64,000 nucleotides of DNA from Vitellaria paradoxa. Its lineage: Eukaryota > Streptophyta > Magnoliopsida > Ericales > Sapotaceae. Within the stretch, counting starts at the first letter, position 1. The number at the start of each line of letters is the position of its first letter. Shown piece after piece: positions 34,217-43,965 of the stretch. Where the stretch lies: NCBI GenBank assembly GCA_019916065.1, contig CM034241.1:25786340-25850339 (forward strand), written 5' to 3'. The notes beneath the pieces were generated by a model. The model searched no databases. It was not told the origin of the DNA and saw nothing but the letters and a program-made list of their open reading frames with translations. A program made the position numbers and the translations under genes.

Positions 34217-34865
34217 TATGCTGTCTAACCTGAGTGACAAGTGCAGCACCATGGTTTGCATCCCTGCGCTCTGCTTCAAGCTCAAGGTGATGTGAGACAT
34301 CATCAAAAGTTTTGGTGCTCTCATTGTGTGTAAGCACAAGTTTCACTTGACTCCATGGATTCTTAGGTAAAGACCTAAGAACCGCCAAAATCTGCTGCTC
34401 TTCAGTGAGATCATTGCCTACAGCCTTCATTTCTCTAATCATGGTAGACATCACCCTAAGGTGCTCTGCCATGGTGTGTTTGGGGTCCATTGTATATTGG
34501 TTGAACCTCAAGGTTAAGGCACGTAGCCTAGTGGCAATGGTACCACCATATTTTAGGTGTAATTGATTCCACATTTCTTTGGCAGTGGAGAATTTCTCAA
34601 ATTCTCCAATTAGATCATTATGCATGCAGCTTAACAAAGTAAAGCGCGTACTTCTATTTTTTATGAACCAAGTTTGATAAGCCTGTTGGTCACAATGATG
34701 CTGGGTCGTTGTACCTTCAGTAGATGCAACCATGTTGTTAGTTAGATGGTCGGGCAATTCTTGCTCATTAACGAGGTACTGAACCTTCCTATGCCACATG
34801 TCATAGTTGTTGTCATCAAGTTTCTCTCCCTTGTTAAGTTCAGCAATAATGTTCTTTAAGGCCAT
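34217..34865 (-). pseudogene. Copia unit A gag, N-terminal part
   Basis: The frame starts at 34865 with MALKNIIAELNKGEKLDDNNYDMW, a typical copia gag start, and carries the UBN2/gag-polypeptide type region (YGGTIATRLRALTLRFNQYTM, then MAEHLRVMSTMIREMKA and LAVLRSLPKNPWSQVK). It runs without stops to the chromovirus insertion point. The rest of gag is at 8345-8617. Unit B gag at 39603-40247 is a close paralogue. Confidence 0.85.
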
Positions 34866-35700
34866 TTCACTACATACAATTTGCGCAAAGAATTTTAATT
34901 AGGCACATATCTATTATTGTTATTTATTTTAAAATTAATTAGACTACAAAATTCTTTTCCACATTATAAGATCGAAAATTTTGCACTTTTGGTGTTAGTA
35001 ATCATCTCCTATAATGTAAATTAGAATAAAGTATCTAATTAATTTTAAAATAAAATATGGGAACAACTCCTACTTTCCACAAGGTTTATACAACACATGC
35101 ATATTATACATTAAAAATAATATGAGTCCCATAAGACTCTATTGGTATAACTAATGCTCTTGTCAAAATAATTCAAAGTTTACAAATTTGATGCAAAACA
35201 CATCCCCTTACAAGGCTTCCAAAAAAAATGACATCCTTTTTACATAAAAAAATAAATAAATAAAGCCTACTACATCTCACTAATAAACATAAATAAATGG
35301 GGATGCCACACCTCCTTTGTATTCTAAGAATTATTTTGGAGCATAAAATAAATAACAATAATAAAATTCATGAGAATCATAAAAATACCAATTCTCCCAT
35401 CATTTAATTTCTTATACACATACATAGGTTATATTAAATGGAGGTCACAAGCTCGCATCTAAAGGAGTAATACGGTCTATTTTTTTTTTTAAGGTGTCAA
35501 AACATGTGCCTTTATGGCACAATTGGATGAATACACTAAATATTCATTCATGCAAATAAACAAATTATTTATGTACAGAATATAATTAAACAAATTAATT
35601 ATTCATGGGCTATTAGAATATAATTAAACGAATTAATTATCCATATGCCATTAGAATATAATTAAACAAATTAATTATGCATAAGCTACTAGAATATAAA
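34866..35700 (-). other. Copia unit A 5' leader, truncated
   Basis: This is non-coding sequence upstream of gag, similar to 40248-41056 of unit B. Near its far end (35579-35700) is a tandem repeat with units around the core aatataattaaac. At 35700 the leader jumps abruptly into copia 3' non-coding sequence of unit B, so the PBS and 5' LTR of unit A are missing. Confidence 0.7.
35579..35700 (-). repeat. Tandem repeat in copia leader (unit A)
   Basis: About three imperfect copies of a 38-50-bp AT-rich unit containing aatataattaaac and aattaatta. Unit B has four or more copies at 40886-41056, so copy number varies between units. Confidence 0.6.
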
Positions 35701-36348
35701 CCAGGTATGAGATGGAACTAATAGTCCAGAAGTCTCACACAGTGATGAAGAAAGGGATTTATTTCGTCACTCCTTCTCACGGTTGCCTACTAGCACATAC
35801 AGTATGAGGTGTATGCTATGGTGGAGCTCCCACTTAGGGTTAGTCACACTCTAACACCATACGAATCTTAGTCTAATCACTTTTCATAGCACCTAACTTG
35901 AGCCTCTTGAGATAGTCACTCAATAGCGCCTTCTCACGAGTCTCACATTCGGCTATTCTCAGGTTTCATGAAGATGTGCATATACTTCATGTTCGACTAA
36001 TGTAGTCTCATCTTAGCTTAATGCTAAGGTGACTTATGATAACTCAATCCTTGTCGCTTTTGAAGCAACATGGAGATCACTACTTCACAGTGTGATCATC
36101 TATGTCTCATCTTGCTCGCTATTCAAATGCTAGGGCGATCACTCGTGTGAGTGGGCTGACCAAAACCTGGTGACTTTACTCATACGACTAGATATGTGCA
36201 CTAGTTAAACAAAATAATATACAATCAAAAACATATTTTATTAATGCATAAAAAATGTCCATCATACAAAAAATGTGAAACCCTATGTAAACCCAAGACC
36301 ATAACATGTCTACGAAAAATATCTCTCGATATGGGTTTGGTCATGGGA
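35701..36348 (-). other. Copia unit B 3' non-coding region, truncated
   Basis: Homologous to about 3187-3866 of unit A. The LTR and the first ~490 bases of the internal 3' region are missing at the junction with unit A. Confidence 0.7.
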
Positions 36349-36798
36349 TCAGCAACCATGTCGATGGTCGGGACATACTTTAGGATAACGTAACCTTGCA
36401 ACAATGTCTCTAATGAAATGATAATGAGTATCAATGTGCTTAGATCTACCATGGTATTTTGGATCTTTTGTAAAAGCAATGGCAGCTGTGTTATCACAAT
36501 GAACCACCACAACCTCGCCCAAGTGCCTTATAATGTTTATGCTCTGCAAGAATCTCCTCAACCATAAAGCCTTTTGCACAGTAGCAGTGCAAGCAATATA
36601 CTCTGACTCCATGGTGGATAAAGAAACACATTGTTGTTTTTTATTGCACCATGAAATGGCTCCTCCTCCACGTATGAAAGCATAATCCGATGTGGATTTG
36701 CACTCATCTCTGTCCGCAGATCCGTTTGTATCACTATACCCAACTAATTTCATACTGCCACCTTGATAGCATAAAGCAAAGTCTGCAGTCCCTCGCAA
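36349..36798 (-). pseudogene. Copia unit B RNase H
   Basis: A clear copia RNase H: RGTADFALCYQGG, GYSDTNGSADRDECKST, AISWCNKKQQCVSLSTMESEYIA, VVHCDNTAAIAFTKDP and the HIDTHYHFIRD block. The acidic residues expected for catalysis (D in YSD, E in MESE, D in HCDN, D in HID) are present. It is separated from RT by a TAG at about 36826, where unit A has Trp (HWVAVKR). Confidence 0.83.
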
Positions 36799-36825
36799 AT
36801 ATCTAAATATCCTTTTAACTGCAAC

Positions 36826-37862
36826 CTAATGGGCAATTCCAGGATTACTCTGGTATTGGCTAACCATACCAACAGCAAAACATATGTCAGGTTGAGTACA
36901 CATCATAGCATACATTAGACTACCAACTGCACTAGCATATGGAACATTGGCCATTTTCTTTCTCTCTTCCTCTGTTCTAGGACACTGATCAATGCTAAGA
37001 GTTTGACCCTTCTCTATTGGAGTATCTATTGGTTTTGAATAGTGCATACGAAATTGTTCTAGAATCTTCCTTATGTAAGTCTCATGGGACATACTAAGAA
37101 GTTTCTTAGAGTGATCTCTGGAGATCTTAACTCCAAGCACATAATCTGCCTGACCTATGTCCTTCATATCAAATGTGGAGGACAACCACTTCTTAGTGGT
37201 GACAATCATTTCCATGTTATTTCCAGCTAATAAAATGTCATCCACATAAAGTGAGAGAATAAGAAACTTATCTTTTTCTCTTTTGACATACACGCAATGG
37301 TCTTCTTCAATCATCATAAATCCCACAGAGAGAATGGCTTGATGAGATCGAATGTACCATTGTCTAGACAATTGTTTCAGGCCATAAATAGAACACTTTA
37401 AGTGACAAACCTTGCGCTCTTGTCCTTTAACCTGAAATCCTTTTGGTTGATCTATATAGATCTTCTCATCTAGTTCTCTATTGAGAAATGCTGTCTTCAC
37501 ATCCATTTGGAACAATTCCAAATCTAAATGTGTGACAATAGCTAGAAGAAGGCGAATGGAGGCAAATCTCACTACAGGAGAGAATGTCTCCTCATAATCA
37601 TGCCCTCCTTTTGGGTATAACCTTTTGCCACGAGTCGGGCCTTGTATCTATTAATTAACCCATCCGCTTTGCGCTTGACTTTCAGAACCCACTTGTTACC
37701 GATGGCCTTACATTTAGGTGGAAGTTTCACTAACTCCCATACATGATTCTTAGCCATTGAGGTCATCTCTTCTTTCATAGCAGCTATCCATTTTTTAGAT
37801 ATAGGTGAATTCAAAGCTTTCTCATAGGAAGTTGGCTCATCAACATCCGCAGAGGTAGTCAT
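36826..37862 (-). pseudogene. Copia unit B reverse transcriptase
   Basis: Two frames (37572-37862 and 36826-37572) cover RT. A one-base deletion near 37600 separates them: the block expected as GIDYEETFSP reads GMIMRRHSLL. Downstream are QMDVKTAFLN, YIDQPKGF, YGLKQLSRQWY, LYVDDILLAGNN with the catalytic pair intact, and VPYASAVGSLMYAMM. Compared with unit A, this RT keeps its active site but has the frameshift and a terminal stop. Confidence 0.83.
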
Positions 37863-39200
37863 GAAGGACTCTTCTTCAATCTCAAAGTGTTATCGAGGAA
37901 CTATTCCACGACTACTTCTACGTAATTGTGAATCTTGAGAGCCTCCTAGTGGTATACTTCCACTAGGTAAGGAAATGCTCCCACTATCTCTAGCAATCAT
38001 AGGATGAGGTTGTGATGCCTCATCTTGCCTATGAGATAAAGGTACATCTTCTTGAGTTCTTCTAACTCATAGAGTTCAAGATTGCCTTTAACTTCACCAA
38101 TACTTGGAAAATCATTTTCAAGAAAATCCACATCGCGTGACTCCATCTCAGTCATTCCTCCATCTAGGTGTTCACCATATATAACATAGCCTTTCGAGTG
38201 TTTAGAGTATCTTAAGAAGGCACACTTATTAGCTTTTGGGCCCAACTTCCCATACTTATGGGAAGTATTGTGAACATAACCCGCAGAGCCCTATGGACGC
38301 AAGCCTTCTAGATTAGGCTTTCTAACATTCCATAACTCATATGGAGTGGAAGGAACTAACTTTGAAGGCACTCGGTTAAGTATGTAGGTAGTAGTCAAGA
38401 GAGCATATCCCCAGAAACTTATCGGGAGATTTGCCTTGCCATCATTGACCTAACCATATCTAAAAGAGTACGATTCTATCTCTCTGCAACACCATTTTGT
38501 TGTGGAGTACTTGGAATCGTTAATTGTCTACATATCCCTTTTTCCTTACATAATCATTTAAACTGATCAGAAAGATATTCTCGACCTCTATCAGTACGAA
38601 GGACTTTTAAGTTCATTTCTTTCTGATTCTCAACCTTGGTTATGAAGCATTTGAAACAATTCAAAGATGTAGAATGGTGAGCTAACAGATATACTAAGCC
38701 AAAACGTGAGAAATCATCTATAAAGGTAATAAAATTGGATGCACCATGTCATGCCTTCATATTCATTAGTCTGCAAATATCTGAATGGACTAGCTCTAAA
38801 GGATGATTGGCCCTATCAACCTTACTAAAAGGCTTTCTGGATGACTTTCCAGCCAAACAAGGATCACAAGTAGGTTAGCTTACTTTAGTGAGAGAGCCTA
38901 AAAGCCCTTCTCTAGCTAATCTAGCCATCATTTCTTGCCCTATGTGACCCAGTCTAGCATACCATTTAACAGAATCAGATACAACATCAGAAGAAGAAGA
39001 TGTAATGAAAGTTAATTTATTATAAAAATTTATATCCAAATCCAGTGTAAAAAACTAATCCCTTAAACTACCATGACCATAAAGCGTCCTATCAAGATAA
39101 ATAGACAGACCACTACCTTCAAAATGAAGAAAAAAAATCGAAGTTTAATAATGCTAAAACTGAAAGTAGATTACATCGAACAGTGGGTGCATAAAGCACA
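37863..39200 (-). pseudogene. Copia unit B integrase, heavily decayed
   Basis: The region aligns by eye with the unit A integrase (7078-8272) but has many stops and frameshifts. A recognisable RTDRGREYLS block near 38570-38600 keeps the Asp that unit A has lost. It lacks the solo LTR found in unit A at the equivalent of 38097, which gives the empty-site sequence. One open piece at 37997-38245 is the linker after the integrase core. Confidence 0.7.
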
Positions 39201-39602
39201 TCATGTAAGAGCAAAGTGCGCCCCGTGTGCATCTTGAGCTGGTAAGTGCCAACATCTACCTGCTGGGACCTGACGATAATCTACATATCTAGCTTGATCC
39301 TTTGCTACATGTTTGGTTGCTCCTGAGTCTACAATCCAACCAAGGAGGGAATGAGCAATATAAACATGTGAGCAAACAAAATTGAAAGAGCTAGTGCTAG
39401 GGTTTACCTTCTTCGGCTCGTTACACTCAGAAGTGAAGTGAACCTTGTGACCACAATTATAGCATTTGAGCTTAGACTTGTCTTTCTTTCCACCACACTT
39501 TGACACTTGGTTCCCTTGCCAACTTGAGGTGCAAGATTTTGGAGTTTGCCTTATCCTGCTCCATTTTGTTGTCCTTTGTGTTGGGGGCCTTTTTCCCTTA
39601 TG
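39201..39602 (-). pseudogene. Copia unit B gag C-terminus and protease
   Basis: A 101-codon frame carries CYNCGHKVHFTSEC (an intact CCHC knuckle) and WIVDSGATKHVAKD, the copia protease active-site DSGA motif. It is out of frame with the gag part at 39603-40247. A frameshift lies near 39510. Confidence 0.78.
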
Positions 39603-40247
39603 CTATCCAACCTGAGTGACAAGTGCAGCACCACGGTTTGCATCCCTATACTCCGCTTCAAGCTCAAGGTGATGTGAGACATCATCAAAAGTTTTGATGC
39701 TCTCATTGTGTGTAAGCACAACTTTCACCTGACTCCATAGATTCTCAGGTAAAGACTTAAGAACCGCCAAAATTTGCTGCTCTTCAGTGAGATCATTGCC
39801 TGCAGCCTTCATTTCTCTAATCATGGTAGACATCACTTTAGGGTGCTCTGCCATGGTGTGTTTCGGGTCTATTGTATATTGGTTGAACCTTAAGGTTAAG
39901 GCACGTAGCCTAGTAGTAGTGGTACCACCATATTTTAGGCGCAATTGATCCCATATTTCTTTGGCAGTGGAGAATTTCTCAAATTCTCCAATTAGATCAT
40001 CATGCATGCAACTTAATAAAGTAAAGCACGCACTTCTATCTCTTTTGAACCAAGTTTGATAAGCTTGTTGGTCATGGCGATGCTGGGTCGTTGTACCTTC
40101 AGTAGGTGTAACCATGCTGTTGGTTAGATGATCGAGCAATTCTTGTTCATTGAGGAGGTACTGAACCTTCCTATGCCACATGTCATAGTTATTGCCATCA
40201 AGTTTCTCTCCCCTGTTAAGTTCAGCAATAATATTCTTTGAGGCCAT
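39603..40247 (-). pseudogene. Copia unit B gag, N-terminal part
   Basis: Starts MASKNIIAELNRGEKLDGNNYDMW at 40247, chosen because the same ATG is used in unit A. An in-frame upstream ATG at 40286 is not conserved. The frame is open through LAVLKSLPENLWSQVKVVLT to GAALVTQVG, where it stops near the position at which the chromovirus split unit A. Confidence 0.83.
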
Positions 40248-40885
40248 TTCACTACAATTTGCGCAAGGAATTTTAATTAGGCACATATCTATTATTGTTA
40301 TTTATTTTAAAATTAATTAGACTACAAAATTTCTTTTCCACATTATAAGATCGAAAATTTTACCCTTTTGGTGCTAGTATTCATCTCCTATAATGTAAAT
40401 TAGAATAAAGTATCTAATTAATTTTAAAATAAAATATAGGAACGACTCCCACTTTCCACAAGGTTTATACAACAGATGCATATTATACATTAAAAAAAAA
40501 TGTGAGTCCCATAAGACTCTATTGGTATAACTAATGCTCATGCCAAAATAATTCAAAGTTTACAAATTTAATGCGAAACACATCTCCTTACAAGGCTTCA
40601 AAAAAGAATTACTTCCTTTTTACATTGCCAAAAATAAACCTACTATATCACGCTAATAAACATAAATAAATGGGGATGCCGTACCTTCTTTGTATTCTAA
40701 GAATTATTTTGGAACATAAAATAAATAACAATAAAATTCATGAGCATCATAGAAAATACCATTTTTTTATTTAATTCCATACAAAACATACATAATGATA
40801 TTAAATGGAGATTACTAAGCTCACATCTAAAGGAGCTAGTGTATGGCACAATAGGATGAATACACCAAATATTCATTCATGCAAT

Positions 40886-41056
40886 TAAAATTAAACAAAT
40901 TAATTATCCATGGACTATTGGAATATAATTAAACAAATTAATTATTTATGGACTATTGGAATATAATTAAACAAATTAATTATTCATGGGCTATTGGAAT
41001 ATAATTAAACGAATTAATTATCCATGCATGAGCTATTAAAATATAATTAAACATTA
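40886..41056 (-). repeat. Tandem repeat in copia leader (unit B)
   Basis: Four to five copies of a ~38-bp unit around aatataattaaac, aattaatta and catg-ctatt. It corresponds to 35579-35700 in unit A. Confidence 0.65.
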
Positions 41057-41316
41057 CATAAATACCTAGAACACATCTTGGCATGAGACCCAATAGCACA
41101 AAACTCTCAAGCAAGTAGGGATTAAATTTTTAACTTTTACTATTTCAAAAAAAATTAAAACATAATTAACTTTTTTTATTATTATTACACATAATAAAAA
41201 ATTTTCAAAAAAAATTGAACCATAAACATCTATCACGTGTAGAATTACAATATGTAATGCATACATACTTGTATATACATACGGAACATATATATATATA
41301 TTTTATGTTGGACAGA

Positions 41317-41410
41317 CCAAGAGAATGTCTGGCTTGGTCAAATTGGTTTAATGTGTGAAGTTAAGGCTTTGAGTTGGATGGACGTGGGTTCAAATCCTGC
41401 TCCCAACAAC
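41317..41410 (+). repeat. tRNA-like sequence in copia leader
   Basis: TGGTCAAATTGG (41335-41346) fits the A box TRGYNNARNNGG, and GTTCAAATC (41388-41396) fits the B box GWTCRANNC, 53 bp apart. The flanks do not form an acceptor stem, so it is a relic or SINE head rather than a tRNA gene. It lies antisense to the copia element. Confidence 0.45.
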
Positions 41411-42153
41411 TTTATTTTATTATATTTTGCACTAACTATTAAAAAATATCTTGTATCATGTGGTTACCACCACGAGCTGCTCTGACAAGCCAGCCCAATT
41501 TGTCTGCAATTAAGCCCACCCCTATAGGTAGGAAACTTGCGATCTACCAGTGGGCCAAAGCCCAAAGGCCACCTATGAGCTCCAATGAATTCGTCCTGGT
41601 AACCACGCACAAGTTTTAGACCCAGTAACCATCCACTCAACTCCAAAAACCTTCATCCCCCCTAGTACTTGGGTCATAAGCCCACGCCACTAAGCTCAGC
41701 TATTTTGATAAATTAAAGGCAGATATATATGCGGCTTACACTTCAAAAAATTGCACTTCATATGTAATTGTCTAGCATATAAAAAATAGTTTAATGTCAC
41801 AAAGATCCTGCACTGGCTGGGTCCCCTCTTTTTTTTTTTATTTAAAAAAGCAATGCGGGTAGGTGTTCTATGCAGCACCAAAAAAAAAAAAAAAAAAGAA
41901 ACTACAATATGTACATATAAAATGTATATAGATGCTCCAAGCCAATAATTGTTTCTGTGCTGGATATAAATATGTATATATTATTTTTCAGTGTTGCTAG
42001 ACATCAAAACAAACAATTTGAACACAAAAAATGAAACCGAGTGACAACCGACGCCACCGACCTTGGCTGTCGCATATATATGTGACAACACGATCTAAGT
42101 TTTAAACAAATAAAAATTAGATCTACGCATATAAAGCAAAAACAAGTTTTAAT

Positions 42154-42169
42154 ACTCTGATACCACCGT
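42154..42169 (-). other. Copia unit B primer-binding site
   Basis: tactctgatacca next to the LTR reads TGGTATCAGAGTA on the element strand, an initiator-Met-tRNA type site. There are three extra bases (ccg) compared with unit C. Confidence 0.65.
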
Positions 42170-42644
42170 TGGAAAATATAGAAAAAAAAAGTATAAAATT
42201 CATTGTACCTTTTGATGCAAAAAACTTTTGATTAAGGATCTTCACTTGTTTTACGAGCTCCTTTGTCATGTACGTAGATTTACGAACTGATCTTTACTTG
42301 CTTTTATAGAATACTACTAGAGTATCTACAAAGCACACAAACCAAAACCTTAGGGACTAAGATGGTACCCTAGAGAGAACCAAGAGAGAATATATGGAGA
42401 GAGAGAGAGGAATATTGATTGTTGTATTTTTCACCAATACTAGTTTGTGTCTATATATAATAGTGAGATGCCTAACTCATCTCAACCACTAAAGGGATAG
42501 AGTTAGATATTATCTCAACTATTCAAAATAAGAGATCAACCTTATCTCTTATGTATATAGAATTATCCCAACACTAGAACTTATCTAGTATACTTCTTTG
42601 AGTCAAACAATGCCTATGTGAACGTACCACAGGACAATACAACA
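42170..42644 (-). repeat. Internal copia LTR (between units B and C)
   Basis: A 475-base LTR of the same family. On its left is a PBS (unit B side), and on its right the PPT-proximal sequence of another unit (tctcccacttgggc). It therefore serves as the 5' LTR of B and the 3' LTR of C. This arrangement defines a tandem array. Confidence 0.85.
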
Positions 42645-43468
42645 TCTCCCACTTGGGCACATAGGGGATATATATCTCTCATCCAAAATTTACTTATTCT
42701 GTTCATCTTTTTATATGAGTAATAGATCGTGTGACCAAAACGAGAAAGTCTAAAATGAGGAATGTTATATTAAGTTACCATCTCACTAATATAACATTAC
42801 AACTCCAAGTCTCGTTTTATACCCCAAATCATCGAATCACACTAGATCTAGCACCTCTAATCCCTCTTGTAACACATATAGAGTCATGCTAGATCTCACA
42901 TTATATTTGCACTCATGATTATATCAAAAAAATAACAATGACATAATCACCTGAGCTATGAGTTACAAAATATTAGTGTGGTATCAAATGACCTTTCCTT
43001 ATACATTATGTCTGTCCATCTAAACTTAACTACTTTCCTAGACATGCTCCGTTGGACCGTATAATTCATGGCCCTTGGATAACATGCTAAAGTAGCAAAA
43101 TAGATGCTCCAAGCCAACAACTGTTTTTGTGCTGGATATAAATATGTATATATTATTTTTCAGTGTTTCTAGACATCAAAACAAACAATTTGAACACAAA
43201 AAAGGAAATCGGGTGACAACCGAATAATAAAAAAAATAGCTATTTTTTTATTAATTAAACAAACCGGGCCCAGCTATTTTGATTAATTTTTTTTTTATTA
43301 ACAATATGGATGGAAACACACAATGCCATCTTCAATCATGAACTAAGTTCGGCTGCTTTTGATTTTGTTTAAAAAAAAATATAAAACACATGATAATAAA
43401 ATCTAAATTTTAAACAAATTAAAAATTAGATCTATGAAAAAAAAAAGAGCAAAAACAAGCATAAAATT
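42645..43468 (-). mobile_element. Copia unit C, internal deletion derivative
   Basis: 42645-43099 matches 2693-3145 (the 3' non-coding end). At about 43100 the sequence jumps to leader sequence matching 41928-42150. All coding DNA is missing. The junction falls at gtagcaa|aatagatgc with a few bases of possible microhomology. Confidence 0.75.
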
Positions 43469-43480
43469 GCTCTGATACCA
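43469..43480 (-). other. Copia primer-binding site next to outer 5' LTR
   Basis: gctctgatacca reads TGGTATCAGAGC on the element strand, a perfect 12-base initiator-Met-tRNA type site, one base from the LTR. Confidence 0.75.
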
Positions 43481-43481
43481 T

Positions 43482-43960
43482 TGTAGGAAAAAATTGAAGG
43501 AATGAAGATAAAATTACTTGTACCTTTTTTATGTAGAAAACTTTTTGATTCAGGATCTTCGCTTGTTTTACGAGCTCCTTTGTCACGTACGCAGATTTAT
43601 AAACAGATATTTTCTCACTTTTATAGAATACTACCAGAGTATCTACAAACCACACGAACCAAAATGCTAGGGACTAAGATGGTACCCTAGAGAGAACCAA
43701 GAGAGAATATATGGAGAGAGAAAGGAATATTAATTGTTGTTATTTTCTACCAGCGTTAGTTTGTGTCTTTATATAATAGTGAGATCCCTAACTCATCTCA
43801 ACCACTAAAGGGATAGAGTTAGATATTATCTCAACTATTCAAAATAAGAGATCAACCTTATCTCTCATACATATAGAATTATCCTAACACTAGAACTTAT
43901 CTAGTGTCATTTTTTGAGTCAAACAATGCCTATGTGGATGTACCACAGGGCAATACAACA
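43482..43960 (-). repeat. Copia 5' LTR (right outer LTR)
   Basis: This 479-base LTR begins TGTAGG and is followed by the target duplication CTTGC (43961-43965). It is the partner of 2210-2692. Confidence 0.88.
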
Positions 43961-43965
43961 CTTGC

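Larger units (their letters stand above)
40248..42158 (-). other. Copia unit B 5' leader
   Basis: Non-coding, about 1.9 kb. It holds an AT-rich tandem repeat (40886-41056), a tRNA-like sequence with A and B boxes (41335-41397), long A runs (near 41880), and no coherent ORF. It is longer than usual for copia leaders, and the part from about 41060 to 41925 has no counterpart in units A or C, which are deleted there. Confidence 0.65.
2210..43960 (-). mobile_element. Rearranged Ty1/copia tandem array with nested insertions
   Basis: The array is bounded by LTRs beginning TGTAGG and ending CAACA, and flanked by the direct repeat CTTGC (2205-2209 and 43961-43965). It is therefore one original insertion site. 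Between the outer LTRs are parts of three copia units, all reading on the minus strand. Unit A runs 2693-35700 and is interrupted by two other elements. Unit B runs 35701-42158, and a third LTR follows at 42170-42644. Unit C (42645-43468) has almost all its internal region deleted. No LTR separates A from B. RT and integrase motifs are Tnt1/Tork-like to my eye. The lineage is not certain. Every unit is defective. Confidence 0.88.
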
